Shown here: positions 14,663 through 15,892 of the stretch, piece after piece | How positions within the stretch are numbered: position 1 is the stretch's first letter | Layout: each line of letters starts with the position of its first letter | Assembly: GCA_964525365.1 (NCBI GenBank) | Contig: CAZGGW010000018.1 | Span: 1-15,892 of the forward strand | DNA: 15,892 nucleotides | Direction: 5' to 3' | Origin: CAZGGW01 sp964525365 | GTDB lineage: Bacteria; Bacillota_I; Bacilli_A; RF39; UBA660 | Position numbers and translations under genes: made by a program | The notes under the pieces: generated by a model | The model's database searches: none | What the model saw: the letters and a program-made list of their open reading frames with translations, nothing else | What the model was told of the DNA's origin: nothing

Positions 14663-15322
14663 TTAATTATTTATTATTAACTGATAAAATTTTTCGCCTA
14701 TAGCTGTTAAATTTACATATTTATCATTTCTTGAATTAGAATGACTACTTATAGATAAACTTTTCATAGAAACATTTACCAAGCCAAGGGATGTTAATCT
14801 ATCAACAGGATACAATTTTTCTCCGGTTGTATCTTTCATTTGACCGGTATATATTTTCTCTAAAGTTTTTATATCATTCAAGAACATCATTCTAATTATT
14901 TCTGAAAATTCACAAAACTCATTCCAATTTATTTTTTCATTTATGTAATTTCTAAATAAATTTGCCAACATAGAAGACTTGTCTAATTCTATTGTATTGT
15001 TTAATAATATTAATATTCTGCTAAATTCTTCTTCCTCTTTTACAGGGTCATTATAAATCTTTTCTTTATATTTTTTTAACTTATAACGTTCTATATTTCC
15101 AGAATTAAATTCTTTAATAAATTGAAGAGTTTGTCTTAATAAATTTCTATCGTGAATATTTTGATATGTATTTTTTATTCCAACTAATATATTTACTATC
15201 GAAATGTCTTTAAATAAACCATCATCTAATAATCTATCAATTCCAAATTCAGTTAAATCCTCAATAATTACTTTTGATCCTTCAAATAACGATTTTTTAA
15301 AACTCGGTATTAATTTATCCAT
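14663..15322 (-). CDS. Unnamed helical protein with C-terminal winged-helix-like end; candidate toxin partner of Panacea protein
   Basis: 219 residues, no signal peptide. After IVNILVGIKNTYQNIHDRNLL, a weakly amphipathic stretch, the protein is mostly charged helices (LQFIKEFNSGNIERYKLKK, then SRILILLNNTIELDKSS and ANLFRNYI). The end (YPVDRLTSLGLVNV, then KYVNLTAIGEKFYQLI) resembles a winged-helix turn. I recall similar proteins from gut Firmicutes and phages, annotated only as hypothetical. The gene directly follows the Panacea gene on the same strand, and Panacea proteins are usually antitoxins encoded beside their toxin, so a toxin role is inferred from position only. No good ribosome site precedes the ATG, which suggests coupling to the upstream frame. 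Confidence 0.55.
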   Translation of the reverse strand: MDKLIPSFKKSLFEGSKVIIEDLTEFGIDRLLDDGLFKDISIVNILVGIKNTYQNIHDRNLLRQTLQFIKEFNSGNIERYKLKKYKEKIYNDPVKEEEEFSRILILLNNTIELDKSSMLANLFRNYINEKINWNEFCEFSEIIRMMFLNDIKTLEKIYTGQMKDTTGEKLYPVDRLTSLGLVNVSMKSLSISSHSNSRNDKYVNLTAIGEKFYQLIINN

Positions 15323-15331
15323 GTATTACCA

Positions 15332-15406
15332 TTAATTATTATATACTTTTGCAAAGTATTCTATCATTTTATCTATAGTAATTTCACAATTCTTTTTAGT
15401 ATTTTT
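15332..15406 (-). pseudogene. In-frame tail of the Panacea gene beyond an internal TAG
   Basis: After the TAG at 15407-15409 the same frame stays open for 24 codons (KNTKKNCEITIDK, then MIEYFAKVYNN) and stops at TAA 10 bases before the next gene. The tail has the helix pattern expected after the conserved DPW of the family, and reading through would give a normal length of about 151 residues. The TAG is one base change from TGG. Confidence 0.65.
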
Positions 15407-15787
15407 CTACGGATCCTCTTCATGTGTAAAATCAATTAAATTATTTGCTTCAATTCTCCCATATGAAATAATTGCCTCATCAATAATTTTATATAAACCA
15501 CTTGGAATATTGTCATTGTAATTATTAATTTCTAATTCTTTTGCACGATTTTCTTTGTATTCACGATATACTTCCTCGACAACTGGCCCATAATTCCATG
15601 CTTTAATTTTCTCGGAAAATGCCCTTTTTCCAAAAACTTGTAGACTTAAGCCTTGAACATAATATAATAATTTTTGCAATTTTAATGGAGTTATGTATTC
15701 TGGTATTATTTCATAATTATTTGCTAACTCATCAACTTTAAAATTATATTGAAAAATAATATTTTTTGCTACATCTTTAACTGACAT
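15407..15787 (-). CDS. Panacea (DUF4065) domain protein, antitoxin-like, ends early at TAG
   Basis: 126 residues as read. The Panacea marks are SVKDVAKNIIFQY at the start, TPLKLQKLLYYVQGLSL (about 33-49), AFSEKIKAWNYGPVVEEVY (56-74) and LIDFTHEEDP (117-126). In the family the last motif normally continues as DPW, but here the codon after Pro is TAG. Panacea domains neutralise many unrelated toxins encoded next to them. The ATG has no ribosome site, and the frame stays open for 30 more codons upstream to a TGA at 15878-15880 with no normal start, so the N terminus may also be altered, or a longer version may once have existed. A short ORF (MSYNYTKKLLD) in another frame occupies the same upstream stretch. 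Confidence 0.75.
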   Translation of the reverse strand: MSVKDVAKNIIFQYNFKVDELANNYEIIPEYITPLKLQKLLYYVQGLSLQVFGKRAFSEKIKAWNYGPVVEEVYREYKENRAKELEINNYNDNIPSGLYKIIDEAIISYGRIEANNLIDFTHEEDP

Positions 15788-15892
15788 TTCATGAAAGTCA
15801 AAGTTTGATATATCTATTTTACTAATATCAGCAACTGCATGTTTTTTAATCCAATAACTTCTTTGTATAGTTGTAACTCATTATACTAATTA

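Noticed and set aside
11373..15892. The octamer ATTAGTAT occurs near the recombinase end (about 11373-11380) and again at the window edge (about 15883-15890), like two ends of an element.
   Set aside because: An AT-only-type 8-mer is expected by chance over about 4.5 kb of DNA this AT-rich, flanking bases do not align without gaps, and no 5' coat-gene sequence lies next to the second copy.

Overview
The window is AT-rich throughout and reads with the standard bacterial code and strong AGGAGG-type ribosome binding sites. It looks like the chromosome of a low-GC Gram-positive, endospore-forming bacterium of the Bacilli/Erysipelotrichia type. The clearest markers are a CotE-like outer spore coat protein next to miaB (the neighbourhood seen in Bacillus), two YjcZ-type small sporulation proteins, and the C-terminal part of a CotD-like coat protein. 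A DUF2779 protein, as I recall a family also found in Mollicutes, fits a lineage near the Erysipelotrichia/Mollicutes boundary. I cannot name a species.

Layout. 1-317: C-terminal end of a sodium:dicarboxylate/amino-acid symporter, facing a shared terminator. 374-3309: minus-strand housekeeping and spore genes (khpA, rpsP, cotE, miaB, two yjcZ-like genes). 3427-4410: a PrsA-like foldase lipoprotein, divergent from the yjcZ pair. 4695-7675: a three-gene plus-strand operon (GT-C-like polytopic membrane protein, polyprenyl-phosphate GT2 glycosyltransferase, GtrA flippase-like protein) that resembles a gtrABC cell-surface glycosylation cassette. 7727-9223: minus-strand rpoZ-recX-NUDIX operon. 9305-11158: a large nuclease-like DUF2779 protein.

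11225 to the window end is accessory DNA, all on the minus strand. A CotD-like coat gene that lacks its start directly abuts a large serine recombinase of the TndX/TnpX/SpoIVCA type. That recombinase overlaps a 39-codon upstream ORF. Further on come an AAA+ ATPase of the DUF4143 group, preceded by three perfect 23-bp direct repeats set against its promoter, then an unnamed alpha-helical protein and a Panacea (DUF4065) protein. The last two look like a toxin-antitoxin-type pair. The Panacea frame carries a TAG where the family has Trp.

The most interesting reading is that the right-hand part is an integrated recombinase element that splits a spore coat gene. This would be analogous to the elements that interrupt sigK and other sporulation genes in Bacillus and are excised during sporulation. 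Only the 3' part of the coat gene is inside the window, so this remains an inference that can be tested by finding the 5' part.
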